A stretch of 42,652 bases of DNA, taken from Pseudobdellovibrionaceae bacterium. Its GTDB lineage: Bacteria > Bdellovibrionota > Bdellovibrionia > Bdellovibrionales > Bdellovibrionaceae. The stretch covers positions 1 to 42,652 of the forward strand of contig JABWCN010000037.1 in assembly GCA_013359135.1 (NCBI GenBank). The letters run 5' to 3'. Under the pieces are notes generated by a model. It saw only the letters and a program-made list of their open reading frames with translations, searched no databases and was not told where the DNA came from. A program made the translations under genes and the position numbers. Below are positions 9,386 to 17,712 of this stretch, piece by piece (position 1 is the stretch's first letter; the number at the start of each line of letters is the position of its first letter).

Positions 9386-9757
9386 TATACGTTAACTCCC
9401 AAGAATCCCCATAGTTTAAGGATTTCCAACTAAGTTTATTAGCTGGATGTAAATTATATTGTCCTAGATTATGTTCTTTTAAGTCAACTAGTTAGTCTAA
9501 AAAACTCATAAATTAATTTAAGGGCTGCAATAAGATTTATTTTGTTTAGTTTTGTTACCCTTCTATGAGGCTCTCTTGCAAATAAAAAAATTTAACTTTT
9601 AATTATGACCAGAATCATACTCTGTTTCAAGTAAGGATTTAGAATTTCAACAGATCTTCTTCCTTTTTTACAGTTTTGAGCTTTTTAAAACGACTCAAGT
9701 AAAAAAAGAAAGATGTCTTTTTAAAATTAAGAACCAAAACTCAGAAAAGGAGAATTT
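9386..9757. other. Intergenic region between divergent genes
   Basis: 372 bases, AT-rich, with no open frame worth calling. It must hold the promoters of the 550-residue unknown (minus) and of the CBS gene (plus). I see an 8-base palindrome AACTAGTT near 9487 and a weak stem TTGAG/CTCAA around 9675-9697 just before the CBS gene, but no clear -35/-10 pair. Confidence 0.4.
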
Positions 9758-10165
9758 ATGAAATCAATACCAACTATAGACAAATACATGACAAGCGCTC
9801 CCATTACAATTGGCGCTGAGCAAAGTTTAGAGAAAGCGGCAAAATTAATGACCGAGCACAGAATTCGACACCTCCCAGTTCTAAAAGGAGGACAACTCAT
9901 GGGAATATTATCTGACAGAGACATCAAAATGGTGACCAGCCTTAAAGATGTGGACCCATCTAAAGTGATTGTTGATGAGGCTCTCACCGCAGATCCCTTC
10001 ACCGTTTCCCCAAGAGCCATGCTCAACGAAGTCTGTGAACAAATGGCTGAACACAAATATGGCTCCGTACTTGTTCTTGATAATCATAAGCTTGTAGGTA
10101 TTTTTACCTGGGTAGACGCCCTTTATGCATTTCAAGAATTGCTAGATACAAGACTTAAAAAATAA
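9758..10165 (+). CDS. Two-CBS-domain protein
   Basis: 135 residues composed of a tandem CBS pair: the first around 8-60 (MTEHRIRHLPVL, then GILSDRDIK) and the second around 72-125 (MAEHKYGSVLVLD, then GIFTWVDAL). CBS pairs bind adenosine nucleotides (AMP, ATP, S-adenosylmethionine) and act as energy-state sensors. There is no attached enzyme or transporter domain, so it would act on a partner protein. AAGGAG lies 8 bases before the ATG. The nearest downstream gene is a chemoreceptor, 240 bases away and separated by hairpins, so the two are probably not co-transcribed. Confidence 0.87.
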   Translation: MKSIPTIDKYMTSAPITIGAEQSLEKAAKLMTEHRIRHLPVLKGGQLMGILSDRDIKMVTSLKDVDPSKVIVDEALTADPFTVSPRAMLNEVCEQMAEHKYGSVLVLDNHKLVGIFTWVDALYAFQELLDTRLKK

Positions 10166-10212
10166 CCTTGCTATTTAGACCAAAGCCTTGCTCTACAATG
10201 TTAAACTCTAGC

Positions 10213-10246
10213 TGATAGAATGTTTTGGTTTTTAACCAGACTATCA
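10213..10246. repeat. Small nested inverted repeat
   Basis: TGATAG (10213-10218) pairs with CTATCA (10241-10246), and between them TGGTT/AACCA (10226-10230 and 10234-10238) forms an inner stem with a TTT loop. No T-tract follows. It sits 12 bases before the stronger hairpin at 10259-10299. Confidence 0.45.
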
Positions 10247-10258
10247 TTCCTGCCTGAG

Positions 10259-10299
10259 GGAGCTTGTTTTTGTTTCAATATGAAACAAAAACAAGCTCC
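10259..10299. repeat. Perfect 19-bp inverted repeat (strong hairpin)
   Basis: Left arm 10259-10277 and right arm 10281-10299 are perfect reverse complements over 19 bases with a three-base ATA loop. The arms carry GGAGCTTG / CAAGCTCC at the base and A/T runs nearer the tip. The following sequence (TTGTCTAG) is not a U-tract, so it is not a classical terminator, though it may stop or process transcripts from the CBS gene. It lies midway between the CBS gene and the chemoreceptor. Confidence 0.8.
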
Positions 10300-10406
10300 T
10301 TGTCTAGTAAACAATAATTCTTAACTTTAACCTCTACATCCATTTCCTATTAAATTTTTTATTCATTTTGACGATTAAAATACGTACGCATGGCGACGAG
10401 GTTATT

Positions 10407-11741
10407 GTGAAAAATCTGAATTTAAAATCATGTCTAGTTATTGCAAATATCCCAACTATTTTTATTCTTTTAGATACGCTTATCACTTGGTCTTTTCTGA
10501 ACTCACCGAATGAACCAAATAGTTTTCAAATGAAGTCCTTATTTGAAATAGGATTTTCTCTTTTGTATTTTTCGCTTACGGTTATTTACTCTAAAAAAGT
10601 TCTAGCTCGTATTGAGCAAGCCTTTACGCAAGTTTCTGGACACAACCACCATATCATTGGAAAACTTGGCGAAGCTAAGAATTCAGTGGAAACTATCACT
10701 CAATCTACATCTAGTGCCGCTGGATCAATGGAAGAAACAGTTGCCTCTCTTGAAGAGCTTAACTCGATGGTAAAGCTAAATTCAGAGCATGCTAAACAAG
10801 CCGCAGCTCTGGCTCAAAACTCTAGGGACACTGCTGAGAATGGAGAAAAAGAAATTACATTACTGATCCAATCAATGAAAGACATTACTGACTCTTCAAA
10901 AAAGATTCAAGAAATCACCTACCTAATTGATGACATTTCTTTCCAAACAAACTTGTTAGCCTTAAATGCCGCGGTTGAAGCTGCTCGAGCAGGAGAACAA
11001 GGGCGTGGATTTGCTGTTGTCGCTGATGCCGTCAGAAATTTAGCTCAAAAAAGTGCTGTCGCGGCCAAAGATATTGGCAGTTTAATCAATGAAACTACAG
11101 CAAAAGTTGATAAAGGATTTTCACAGGCTAATAACAGTGGTGAAGTTTTGAAAAAAATCTTAACTAGTGTAAAAATGGTTTCTGATTTAAACAACGAAAT
11201 CTCTCTAGCCAGCCAAGAACAGACCCTTGGCTTAAACCAAATAGCACAAGCTATGAATATTATCGACCAGTCATTACAAACCAATTCAAGCACTATGGTT
11301 ACACTCAAAGAGCAATTTCAAGGGATCGAGAGCCTTTCCAGCGAACCTCCAAGCAAATCCATACTCCCAACAGCAACACATCTAGTAGGCAAAAATCTAT
11401 CTTCTGCTGAGTCAACACTGAGTCATTCAATAGCAGAGAAGACTCAATTCAATGCAAAAACAATCCCTGCTGAAAAACAGAAAAAAAGTGAATCTAAGGA
11501 TGCTGTTACAAAAATAGATTCCCAACGAACAACCTCTCCCTCTAATAACACCTCCGTTTCTGAAAAACCAAACCAAAGTAAAAACTCAAATCCTCAGAAA
11601 AAGGCAAAGGCCAAAACTTCACAAAAACAAGACTCTGGTAATTCAGCTAAAATAGTTGCAATAAAAAGCAAAGCCGAAGAACTTATTCCTTTCGACGATG
11701 ATATTGATCGAACACGCCTGGCCAAAGCCGAAGATTTTTAA
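10407..11741 (+). CDS. Methyl-accepting chemotaxis protein without sensor domain
   Basis: About 444 residues. Two membrane helices lie near the N-terminus with only about a dozen residues between them, so there is no periplasmic ligand domain and no obvious HAMP. A long helical signalling domain carries the highly conserved hairpin tip ([19 protein letters not shown], then [12 protein letters not shown]) that binds CheA and CheW. After it, about 110 residues of Ser/Lys/Gln-rich, presumably disordered sequence end in an acidic tail (FDDDIDRTR). I start at the GTG at 10407, preceded by GAGG 6 bases upstream; a TTG 13 codons earlier lacks a binding site. It would sense a membrane or cytoplasmic cue. 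No che genes are nearby. Confidence 0.86.
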   Translation: MKNLNLKSCLVIANIPTIFILLDTLITWSFLNSPNEPNSFQMKSLFEIGFSLLYFSLTVIYSKKVLARIEQAFTQVSGHNHHIIGKLGEAKNSVETITQSTSSAAGSMEETVASLEELNSMVKLNSEHAKQAAALAQNSRDTAENGEKEITLLIQSMKDITDSSKKIQEITYLIDDISFQTNLLALNAAVEAARAGEQGRGFAVVADAVRNLAQKSAVAAKDIGSLINETTAKVDKGFSQANNSGEVLKKILTSVKMVSDLNNEISLASQEQTLGLNQIAQAMNIIDQSLQTNSSTMVTLKEQFQGIESLSSEPPSKSILPTATHLVGKNLSSAESTLSHSIAEKTQFNAKTIPAEKQKKSESKDAVTKIDSQRTTSPSNNTSVSEKPNQSKNSNPQKKAKAKTSQKQDSGNSAKIVAIKSKAEELIPFDDDIDRTRLAKAEDF

Positions 11742-11788
11742 TAAAGAGTGACCTTGTTTTCAGAATCAGGTAAACCTCTTTTCTAGTA

Positions 11789-13666
11789 ATGAAAGTCATT
11801 CAATTATTATCTCAAATAGAATTAACCGGAGCTGAAGTTCATGCCATTCAGCTTGCAGAACTCTTATCTAAGGAGAGTATTGAAGGGCTCATTATCAGTG
11901 ACCAAATCCACCGACAAACCTCTATTCCTATTCGGTATCTAAAAATTCACAATGCTAATTTTTTTACTCGCTGGGTTTCTATCTTTAAACTACGCAAGAT
12001 CATAAGAACTGAGAAAATTGATATTGTCCATGCCCACTCACGAGCCGCAGTTCGTGTAGGCTTTTGGGCCACTAGACTCTCTCCTTGTGCTTTAGTTTCT
12101 ACTCTTCACGGAAAACAACATTACTCTCTATCCAAAAAAATAATAAATCTCTATGGCGAAAAGATAATAGCTATTTGTGAAAATATCAAAGAGCAATTTC
12201 TTCAAGACTTTCATGTTCCTGCTTCACGTATACAAGTAATTCGCAATTTTTTTAACTTTTCCACTGTTAAAGCTAAGCCGCCTATACCACCTAAATTTTC
12301 AGATCGAAAATTTATTATGTCCTTCTTAGGAAGAACTTCTGGACCTAAGGGGAAAAATTGGGAATACATTATAACTCACTTTTGTGAGTCTTGGCTGACT
12401 CAATTTCCCCAACTGGAGATTCATTTTGCTGGGGGGCCACTTGAAAACTTTGATTCTTCCACTAAAGATATAGTCGCTAAATTAAAATTGTCCTATCCAG
12501 AAAGATTTCATTTTCACGGTCTCAGGAGCTCTCTACAAGATCTAATATTATCATCTCATCTCGTTATTGCCGCTGGCCGGATCGCTGTAGAAAGTGCTAT
12601 GACGGAAACACGAACCCTTTGCCTCGGAGAGGGTACCTATGCGGGGGAAGTAGAAATAACTCGCCTTAAAGACCAACTTGCTTCTAACTTTGGAGATATT
12701 CTTTTAACGTCATCTAAGAAAATTTCTCCTCCCTGGGATGCTCTTAAGTCAGATATTGAAAGAATTCTTGCCGAAACGACATCTTCAAAAATAAATACTG
12801 AAACTGCTGAAAAAAATCAGAGTAGAAGTTTACTCAATACATACTTAGAGGAAGCTTTTTCTGAAGAAAATATTATTCAACGTATCAAGGGTATTTACTG
12901 GTCTGCCATTTTCAAAAAAAAATACGCAAAAAATATACCTATTTTGATGTATCATCAAATAGTAGATCAAGAATTTTCAAGTCCTCATAAAATTTATATC
13001 ACTAAAGAAAATTTTGAAAAACACCTAATTTTTTTCAGGAAAAATAACTTTACAACACTTACATTTAAAGATCTTTATCATTTCAAAATGGGAATCATAC
13101 CTTTTAGTGAATTCCCCAAAAAGCCGTTGATTCTTACTTTTGATGACGGCTATTTAAACAACCTTACCCAGGCCCTACCCCTTTTAAAGAAATATAAAAT
13201 GAAGGCCGTGTTGTACCTATTAGCAAATCTACACGAAGATAACTTTTGGGACAAAAATTCTGGTGCTCCACTTATGAAGCTATTGAATCCAGAACAAAGA
13301 AAAGAAGCAGCAGATTATTTTGAAATTGGAAGTCATGGTTTTGATCACGGAAAACTTTCAAAAATGACATACGAAAACGCTGTTATGGAGCTTTTAGAGT
13401 CCAAAAAAGCTTTAGAAAATGAATTCAATAAAGAGATTTTTTCTTTCGCTTACACCTACGGAGATCGCCATGATTTCTCTAGTTTCATTGCGGAAAAAGC
13501 TGGTTACAAATACGCAGTAAATACAACCTCTGGTGCTTTTCACTTTGAAGACGACCCCTACGATATTTTCCGTGTATCCATTTTTCCAACTGATGATGCG
13601 TCTGCTCTTAATAGAAAAACACGTTCATGGTATCGCCGCTATTACTACTTAAAGAGAAAACAGTAA
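11789..13666 (+). CDS. Glycosyltransferase family 4 / polysaccharide deacetylase fusion
   Basis: 625 residues in two parts. Residues 1-330 look like a GT-B glycosyltransferase of family 4: an N-terminal GTGAEVHA-like loop (residues 12-19), AHSRA near 82-86, FLGR near 179-182 and a weak nucleotide-sugar region around 262-290. Residues 380-610 are a NodB carbohydrate esterase: PILMYHQ (384-390), motif 1 TFDDGY (450-455), motif 2 SHGFDH (515-520) and a motif-3 equivalent FAYTYGD. There is no signal peptide, so both would act in the cytoplasm, perhaps on a lipid-linked or LPS-type sugar: transfer and N-deacetylation by one polypeptide. The 3' end overlaps the convergent feoB by 22 bases. The individual domain calls are firm for NodB, moderate for GT4. 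Confidence 0.82.
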   Translation: MKVIQLLSQIELTGAEVHAIQLAELLSKESIEGLIISDQIHRQTSIPIRYLKIHNANFFTRWVSIFKLRKIIRTEKIDIVHAHSRAAVRVGFWATRLSPCALVSTLHGKQHYSLSKKIINLYGEKIIAICENIKEQFLQDFHVPASRIQVIRNFFNFSTVKAKPPIPPKFSDRKFIMSFLGRTSGPKGKNWEYIITHFCESWLTQFPQLEIHFAGGPLENFDSSTKDIVAKLKLSYPERFHFHGLRSSLQDLILSSHLVIAAGRIAVESAMTETRTLCLGEGTYAGEVEITRLKDQLASNFGDILLTSSKKISPPWDALKSDIERILAETTSSKINTETAEKNQSRSLLNTYLEEAFSEENIIQRIKGIYWSAIFKKKYAKNIPILMYHQIVDQEFSSPHKIYITKENFEKHLIFFRKNNFTTLTFKDLYHFKMGIIPFSEFPKKPLILTFDDGYLNNLTQALPLLKKYKMKAVLYLLANLHEDNFWDKNSGAPLMKLLNPEQRKEAADYFEIGSHGFDHGKLSKMTYENAVMELLESKKALENEFNKEIFSFAYTYGDRHDFSSFIAEKAGYKYAVNTTSGAFHFEDDPYDIFRVSIFPTDDASALNRKTRSWYRRYYYLKRKQ

Positions 13667-15489
13667 GTTTGATTTACAGCTACTGCTAAAACGTACGCAA
13701 CAAGATTCAAACTTGCTAATTGCATTAAAGCTAACTTCACAGATCCAGATTCTTTAATCTGGACAGCGACGGTACTCATACATTGAAGGGCTACAATAAA
13801 AAAGATAATCAATCCCAGCACGCTACCATAGGTAAAAATCTTACTTCCATCAGTAAATGTAGCCGATTTCATGACCTCAATAAGTTCTTTGGGTTGAGTC
13901 TCTTCATCTGCAGTTACCTTCATCGTCACTGCCAATGTCGAAACAAACACTTCACGTGCTGCAAATGCAGAAATAAGTCCTACCCCTACTCGCCAATCAA
14001 CGCCCATAGGTTTAAAAAAAGGTTCCATCAAATGCCCTAAACGTCCGACATAGCTTTGAGCTAACTCTGGAGAATGGCCCATTTCATTCCTTGGAAACTG
14101 AGCACCAGCCCATAAGACTAAAGAGAAAAATAAAATAATTGGACCTGCTCGAACTACATATGACTTTGTTTTCTGTAAAGCATGAATTACGAGTTGTTTC
14201 CATTTTGGAGCTCTGTAGATAGGTAACTCCATTAAAAAGAATTGATCCTTTCCTTCTGGAAGATACCTAGAAAGAATAAGCGCTGCTATAGCCCCAATCA
14301 ATAAAGAAGCAAAATAAAGTAATGCCATGAAAAGACCAGAAACAAGCACATTATCCCCCACCAGAAACGCAATCAATAAACCAAATACAGGGACTCTGGC
14401 TGAACAGCTCATCAAAGGAATCACAAACATAGCTAGTAGTCTTTCCTTGCGCGAGGAAATGTTTCGAGTTGCCATTAAAGCTGGTACTGCACAAGCAAAA
14501 CCTGAAAGTAAGGGAACAAAAGCACGCCCCCCAAGCCCCATTTTTCTCAAAGGATGATCAATCAATGCGGCAGCTCTTGGCAAATAACCTGATGACTCCA
14601 AAACACCAAGCCCAAAGAAAAGTAAAAATATTTGTGGAACAAAAACAAGTACCGAAGAAAATCCAGAAAGCAGAGCTTGAGTGATAAAATCACGCCACTG
14701 ACTTGCAGGAAAATAAGCTTCTAACAAAACCACGGCCTTGGCAAAAAGAAATTCAATTCCATCAGCAAATGGTGTGGCTAACCAGAACAAAGAGGCAAAA
14801 AGAACAGTCATAATAATAAAGAAGAAAGCATAACCCCATCTTCCTAAAATAAAAGCATCTACTTTATGAGTCGTTTTAAAAAAAGATTCACTGTTTTCAT
14901 GACGATCCATTTCATTAAGAGCTATTCTAATGGAGTTTCGGGCTTGCTGTTGATCTAAATAAGTCCAATTCAACTTTTGGACTTCAAAGTTTTCCTTAAT
15001 CTTAAGGCCGTCTATAATTTCTTTCAGACCCTCACCAGTTTGCCCATTAAAAGGGAACACATCAGCACCCAGCCAGGCACTTAATTTAGAAAAATCAATT
15101 CGCTCTTTGTACTTCTCTAAAAGATCGTGCATAGTCACAACAACAGTGAAGGGAAAACCTGCTTTTTTTAACTGTAAAGCCATGACAAGGCTTCGACCCA
15201 AATGTAAGCCATCAACCACTAGAATGACATTTTTTCTTTTATTCTCTTTATCCAACTCAAAAAGAACTGAAGCTGTTACTTCCTCATCGGGCCCTTTAGG
15301 ATCCAGGCTATAGGTGCCAGGAGTATCGATAAATTTAAACTTTTCACCATAATCAGGAGAAATGTCGCCAACATTATATTCTACAGTAGAACCTGGGTAA
15401 TTTACTGTTTTAAAATGTGACCCAGTAAGCCAATTATAGAAGGTGGTCTTTCCTGAATTAGGAGTCCCAATAAGAACATAAGTTTTCAT
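13645..15489 (-). CDS. feoB: Ferrous iron transporter FeoB
   Basis: 614 residues, short for the family (E. coli 773). The N-terminal G domain has G1 GTPNSGKTT (8-16), G2 Thr35 in NYPGSTVE, G3 DTPG (55-58) and the FeoB-typical TYSLDPKGPDEE. The G4 position reads TMHD (119-122) where NMxD is usual. The membrane part has the two Cys-containing gate motifs, CAVPALMATR and SCSARVPVFGLL, and about ten helices. FeoB imports Fe(II) across the inner membrane. Its ATG overlaps the stop of feoA by 4 bases; the C-terminal codons overlap the convergent GT/deacetylase gene. Confidence 0.95.
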   Translation of the reverse strand: MKTYVLIGTPNSGKTTFYNWLTGSHFKTVNYPGSTVEYNVGDISPDYGEKFKFIDTPGTYSLDPKGPDEEVTASVLFELDKENKRKNVILVVDGLHLGRSLVMALQLKKAGFPFTVVVTMHDLLEKYKERIDFSKLSAWLGADVFPFNGQTGEGLKEIIDGLKIKENFEVQKLNWTYLDQQQARNSIRIALNEMDRHENSESFFKTTHKVDAFILGRWGYAFFFIIMTVLFASLFWLATPFADGIEFLFAKAVVLLEAYFPASQWRDFITQALLSGFSSVLVFVPQIFLLFFGLGVLESSGYLPRAAALIDHPLRKMGLGGRAFVPLLSGFACAVPALMATRNISSRKERLLAMFVIPLMSCSARVPVFGLLIAFLVGDNVLVSGLFMALLYFASLLIGAIAALILSRYLPEGKDQFFLMELPIYRAPKWKQLVIHALQKTKSYVVRAGPIILFFSLVLWAGAQFPRNEMGHSPELAQSYVGRLGHLMEPFFKPMGVDWRVGVGLISAFAAREVFVSTLAVTMKVTADEETQPKELIEVMKSATFTDGSKIFTYGSVLGLIIFFIVALQCMSTVAVQIKESGSVKLALMQLASLNLVAYVLAVAVNQTYCFLFK

Positions 15490-15704
15490 CCCAACTCCAA
15501 CATACTAAACTCTTCATCTCTAAGAGCTAAATACAAAGTATCGGCCTGAACTACCCAAGGTCCCTGCTGTTGTAGCCTTCTAATAATTTTAATTTTCATA
15601 CCTTCCATCAAACCAAGATCTATCATTCGAGCGTATGTACCCCCGTGGGCTTCATTAAAGTGAATTTTTTTGATGTGATACTCTTTGTTAAATTCTAGCG
15701 CCAT
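15486..15704 (-). CDS. feoA: FeoA, ferrous iron transport accessory protein
   Basis: 72 residues with the FeoA SH3-like fold: MIDLGLMEGMKIKIIRR in the middle and YLALRDEEFSMLEL at the end. FeoA is a cytoplasmic partner of FeoB needed for activity. It overlaps feoB by 4 bases and is the first gene of the pair. I see no convincing Fur box in the short upstream gap, where the ribosome binding site is also weak. Confidence 0.9.
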   Translation of the reverse strand: MALEFNKEYHIKKIHFNEAHGGTYARMIDLGLMEGMKIKIIRRLQQQGPWVVQADTLYLALRDEEFSMLELG

Positions 15705-15739
15705 AACTACTCTTATAAGTATCCTTATTCATTAAATTG

Positions 15740-15757
15740 ATCCAGAGTTTTCTGGAT
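15740..15757 (-). terminator. Hairpin between queD-like gene and feoA
   Basis: ATCCAGA (15740-15746) and TCTGGAT (15751-15757) form a perfect 7-bp stem with a four-base loop, placed 20 bases after the stop of the minus-strand PTPS gene and 36 bases before the feoA start. On the minus strand it is followed by CAATTTAATG, only partly U-rich. It may end the PTPS transcript or be part of the feo leader. Confidence 0.4.
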
Positions 15758-15776
15758 TCTAGATGACCATTGAAAA

Positions 15777-16274
15777 TCAATTGAATTCAGGTCCAGCCAC
15801 AGTAGTGGCTCCTTGCCCACGAGTCTCCTCTACACTGACTCTCACTCTTTGAACTCCAAAGGACTTAAACATCTCATAAAAATCAGCAGACAGCAAACGC
15901 GAGAATTGCTCAACAGATGTATTTGTAACAGGCAGCAAGACCACCTCATTTTTAGGAAAAACATAGTACCTTTCCCGAAATCTAACTTCTAGAGATGGTC
16001 CCTTCACTTGAATATGCATCTCAGGATGATCTTTTGGAAGAAGAACAAACTCATCCCATTGGTCCAATCTTTTTTTTATTTGCTTTTTAAATTCATTAAA
16101 ATCGATGAAATATCCTTGTTTTATAAGGTCAGCCTCGGGAGGAACCGTAATATCCACCTTTACTTGATAATTATGCCCATGAAGTCGTTCGGCTCTATGG
16201 GCATCAAAGATCAAAAAATGGGCCGCTGAAAATTTAAAATTCTGTTTCTGTAAAAGTAAAGTGGTTGTACTCAT
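15777..16274 (-). CDS. 6-pyruvoyl-tetrahydropterin synthase / QueD family protein lacking the catalytic Cys
   Basis: 165 residues. The three zinc His are present: His19 in FSAAHF, and His32 and His34 in LHGHNY. The C-terminal Glu of the family is in SVEETRGQGA. Where QueD and PTPS have the catalytic Cys four residues before HGH, this protein has Ala28 (RAERLHGH); a Glu follows at 29. QueD makes 6-carboxytetrahydropterin for queuosine; PTPS enzymes act in biopterin or folate-related routes. The Cys-less PTPS-III type uses Glu at that site, so activity here cannot be assumed. It is divergent from a second paralogue 50 bases away. Confidence 0.83.
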   Translation of the reverse strand: MSTTTLLLQKQNFKFSAAHFLIFDAHRAERLHGHNYQVKVDITVPPEADLIKQGYFIDFNEFKKQIKKRLDQWDEFVLLPKDHPEMHIQVKGPSLEVRFRERYYVFPKNEVVLLPVTNTSVEQFSRLLSADFYEMFKSFGVQRVRVSVEETRGQGATTVAGPEFN

Positions 16275-16324
16275 GCAGGGAAATATAATTGATTTTAGTC
16301 TTTTAATCTAATATTTTCCTATCT

Positions 16325-16753
16325 ATGACAAAAAACAAAGCGATGAAAAATCAAAATCACAAGATCCCACCCTCTAGCCCTAATCCACCTATCCCTTCGG
16401 TTGAGCTTAAATTGGATTTTTTCTTGGAATCGGCTCGTTTTTTGAAATTTCTTCCCTCAACGCACCCCTGTGCCCAACTTCATGGCCACAGCTTTAAAGT
16501 GATCTTAGCTTTTCGCGGCTCTATACAACCACAGATAGGATGGCTAGAAGACTACGTTGTCTTAGAAAAGAAACTAAGACCAATCTTAAAGCAACTTGAC
16601 CATCAGGTTTTAAATGAGATTCCCGGACTAGAGAATCCTACGACTGAACTGATCTGCGTTTGGCTTTATGATAAAATCAAAAGAAAAATCAAAAGCCTAC
16701 ATCAAGTAACTATCAGAGAAACTCACAACACAGAGTGTTCATATCCCATCTAG
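16325..16753 (+). CDS. queD: QueD-like 6-carboxytetrahydropterin synthase paralogue
   Basis: 142 residues with the QueD hallmarks CAQLHGHSF (Cys49, His53, His55), GWLEDY, LDHQVLNEIPGLENPT and the C-terminal RETHNTEC. The N-terminal zinc His expected in the F-x-A-A-H motif is replaced by Arg38 (ESARFL). The N-terminal ~24 residues are a Pro/Asn-rich extension. The Cys and the LDH-LNEIPGLENPT region make QueD (queuosine precursor synthesis) the best call, with the missing zinc ligand as a caveat. No other queuosine genes are in the window. No clear ribosome binding site precedes the ATG; a second ATG lies at codon 7. Confidence 0.78.
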   Translation: MTKNKAMKNQNHKIPPSSPNPPIPSVELKLDFFLESARFLKFLPSTHPCAQLHGHSFKVILAFRGSIQPQIGWLEDYVVLEKKLRPILKQLDHQVLNEIPGLENPTTELICVWLYDKIKRKIKSLHQVTIRETHNTECSYPI

Positions 16754-16779
16754 TTTATCTCTCTAAATGAAAACACAAC

Positions 16780-17712
16780 CTACTTGGCTGAACTGAAAAA
16801 ATTTTGTCCCATTTTCACCGTGGTATTAGTATCCATCGTATTTTTAAATTCCTGATGCCATTCAGGACTGAACAAGGCAACAATAGTGCTACCCATTTTA
16901 AACATTCCAATTTCTTCACCTTTTTTCACTTCAATGGGAGGCTGATAGGTGTAATTCTGAGCAGATACCTTCCAGTTCGTAAAGAGTTTCTTTTCAAACT
17001 TAATAGCAATTGAACCCACATTAGTCGCACCAACAAAAACTAATCCTATCGGACCCTTTTCAGTTGCAATCTCTACGTAGACTCTTTCGTTCTCTGTATA
17101 AACACCTGGAATATTCAAAATAGACCAATCATTTACAGGCCATAAATCCCCAGTACAATACATCATCTGAGTCACCATACCATCGACAGGAGAATGCACA
17201 CGGTGATAATCTTTTGGAGATAAATAGTAAGTTACAAAATATCCCTGATCGTACTTTTCCATGGCATTTTCAATTTGCGTGAGGTGTTCAAGACTATAGT
17301 CAACACCTTTTGCCTGCAGTAACCGACCATTAAAAATTTTTCCTTTTTCTGCAATACGACTATCGCAAGGATGTACTAAACTTGCCCCACCCAACGGACG
17401 AGCTCCTACTTTTAGCCGACGAATAAAAAAATCTCCTAAAGAATTATAGTCATAATAAGGAAATTCCGTCTCGTTTAAATTGATTCCAAAATGTTTTGCA
17501 AAACTCAAATTAATAAAGTTTTGAATCGGTTTAGGAAATCTGGTAAAAGCCCAGCGTCCTACCCATTTGCTTAATTTTTTTCTTGGTAAATATTTTACGA
17601 TCCACATGTATAGCACTCTAATTTTTCCTATGACCGTTGTCAAAACCCTATCTTTATTTTCTGCAATTAAATATCGATGGCTTGCTCTAGGGAAACTGTG
17701 GTATGCCTTCAT
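16780..17712 (-). CDS. psd: Phosphatidylserine decarboxylase proenzyme
   Basis: About 310 residues, membrane-associated type. It decarboxylates phosphatidylserine to phosphatidylethanolamine at the inner membrane. Family segments: LGDFFIRRLK near the N-terminus, YYLSPKDYHRVHSP (catalytic Asp/His region) and the self-cleavage motif MGST near residue 275, where Gly-Ser cleavage makes the pyruvoyl group; most members have LGST. I start at the ATG at 17712; a TTG at 17724 would add four residues and overlap the divergent flavoprotein gene further. Even with the ATG, the 5' ends of the two genes overlap by 10 bases, so their promoters lie within each other's coding region. Confidence 0.9.
   Translation of the reverse strand: MKAYHSFPRASHRYLIAENKDRVLTTVIGKIRVLYMWIVKYLPRKKLSKWVGRWAFTRFPKPIQNFINLSFAKHFGINLNETEFPYYDYNSLGDFFIRRLKVGARPLGGASLVHPCDSRIAEKGKIFNGRLLQAKGVDYSLEHLTQIENAMEKYDQGYFVTYYLSPKDYHRVHSPVDGMVTQMMYCTGDLWPVNDWSILNIPGVYTENERVYVEIATEKGPIGLVFVGATNVGSIAIKFEKKLFTNWKVSAQNYTYQPPIEVKKGEEIGMFKMGSTIVALFSPEWHQEFKNTMDTNTTVKMGQNFFSSAK

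Noticed and set aside
9727-10056. 109-codon minus-strand frame over the CBS gene
   Set aside because: The CBS reading on the other strand has a strong ribosome binding site and conserved motifs.
15705-15776. Fur box upstream of feoA
   Set aside because: No stretch resembles the GATAATGATAATCATTATC consensus; only the small hairpin is present.
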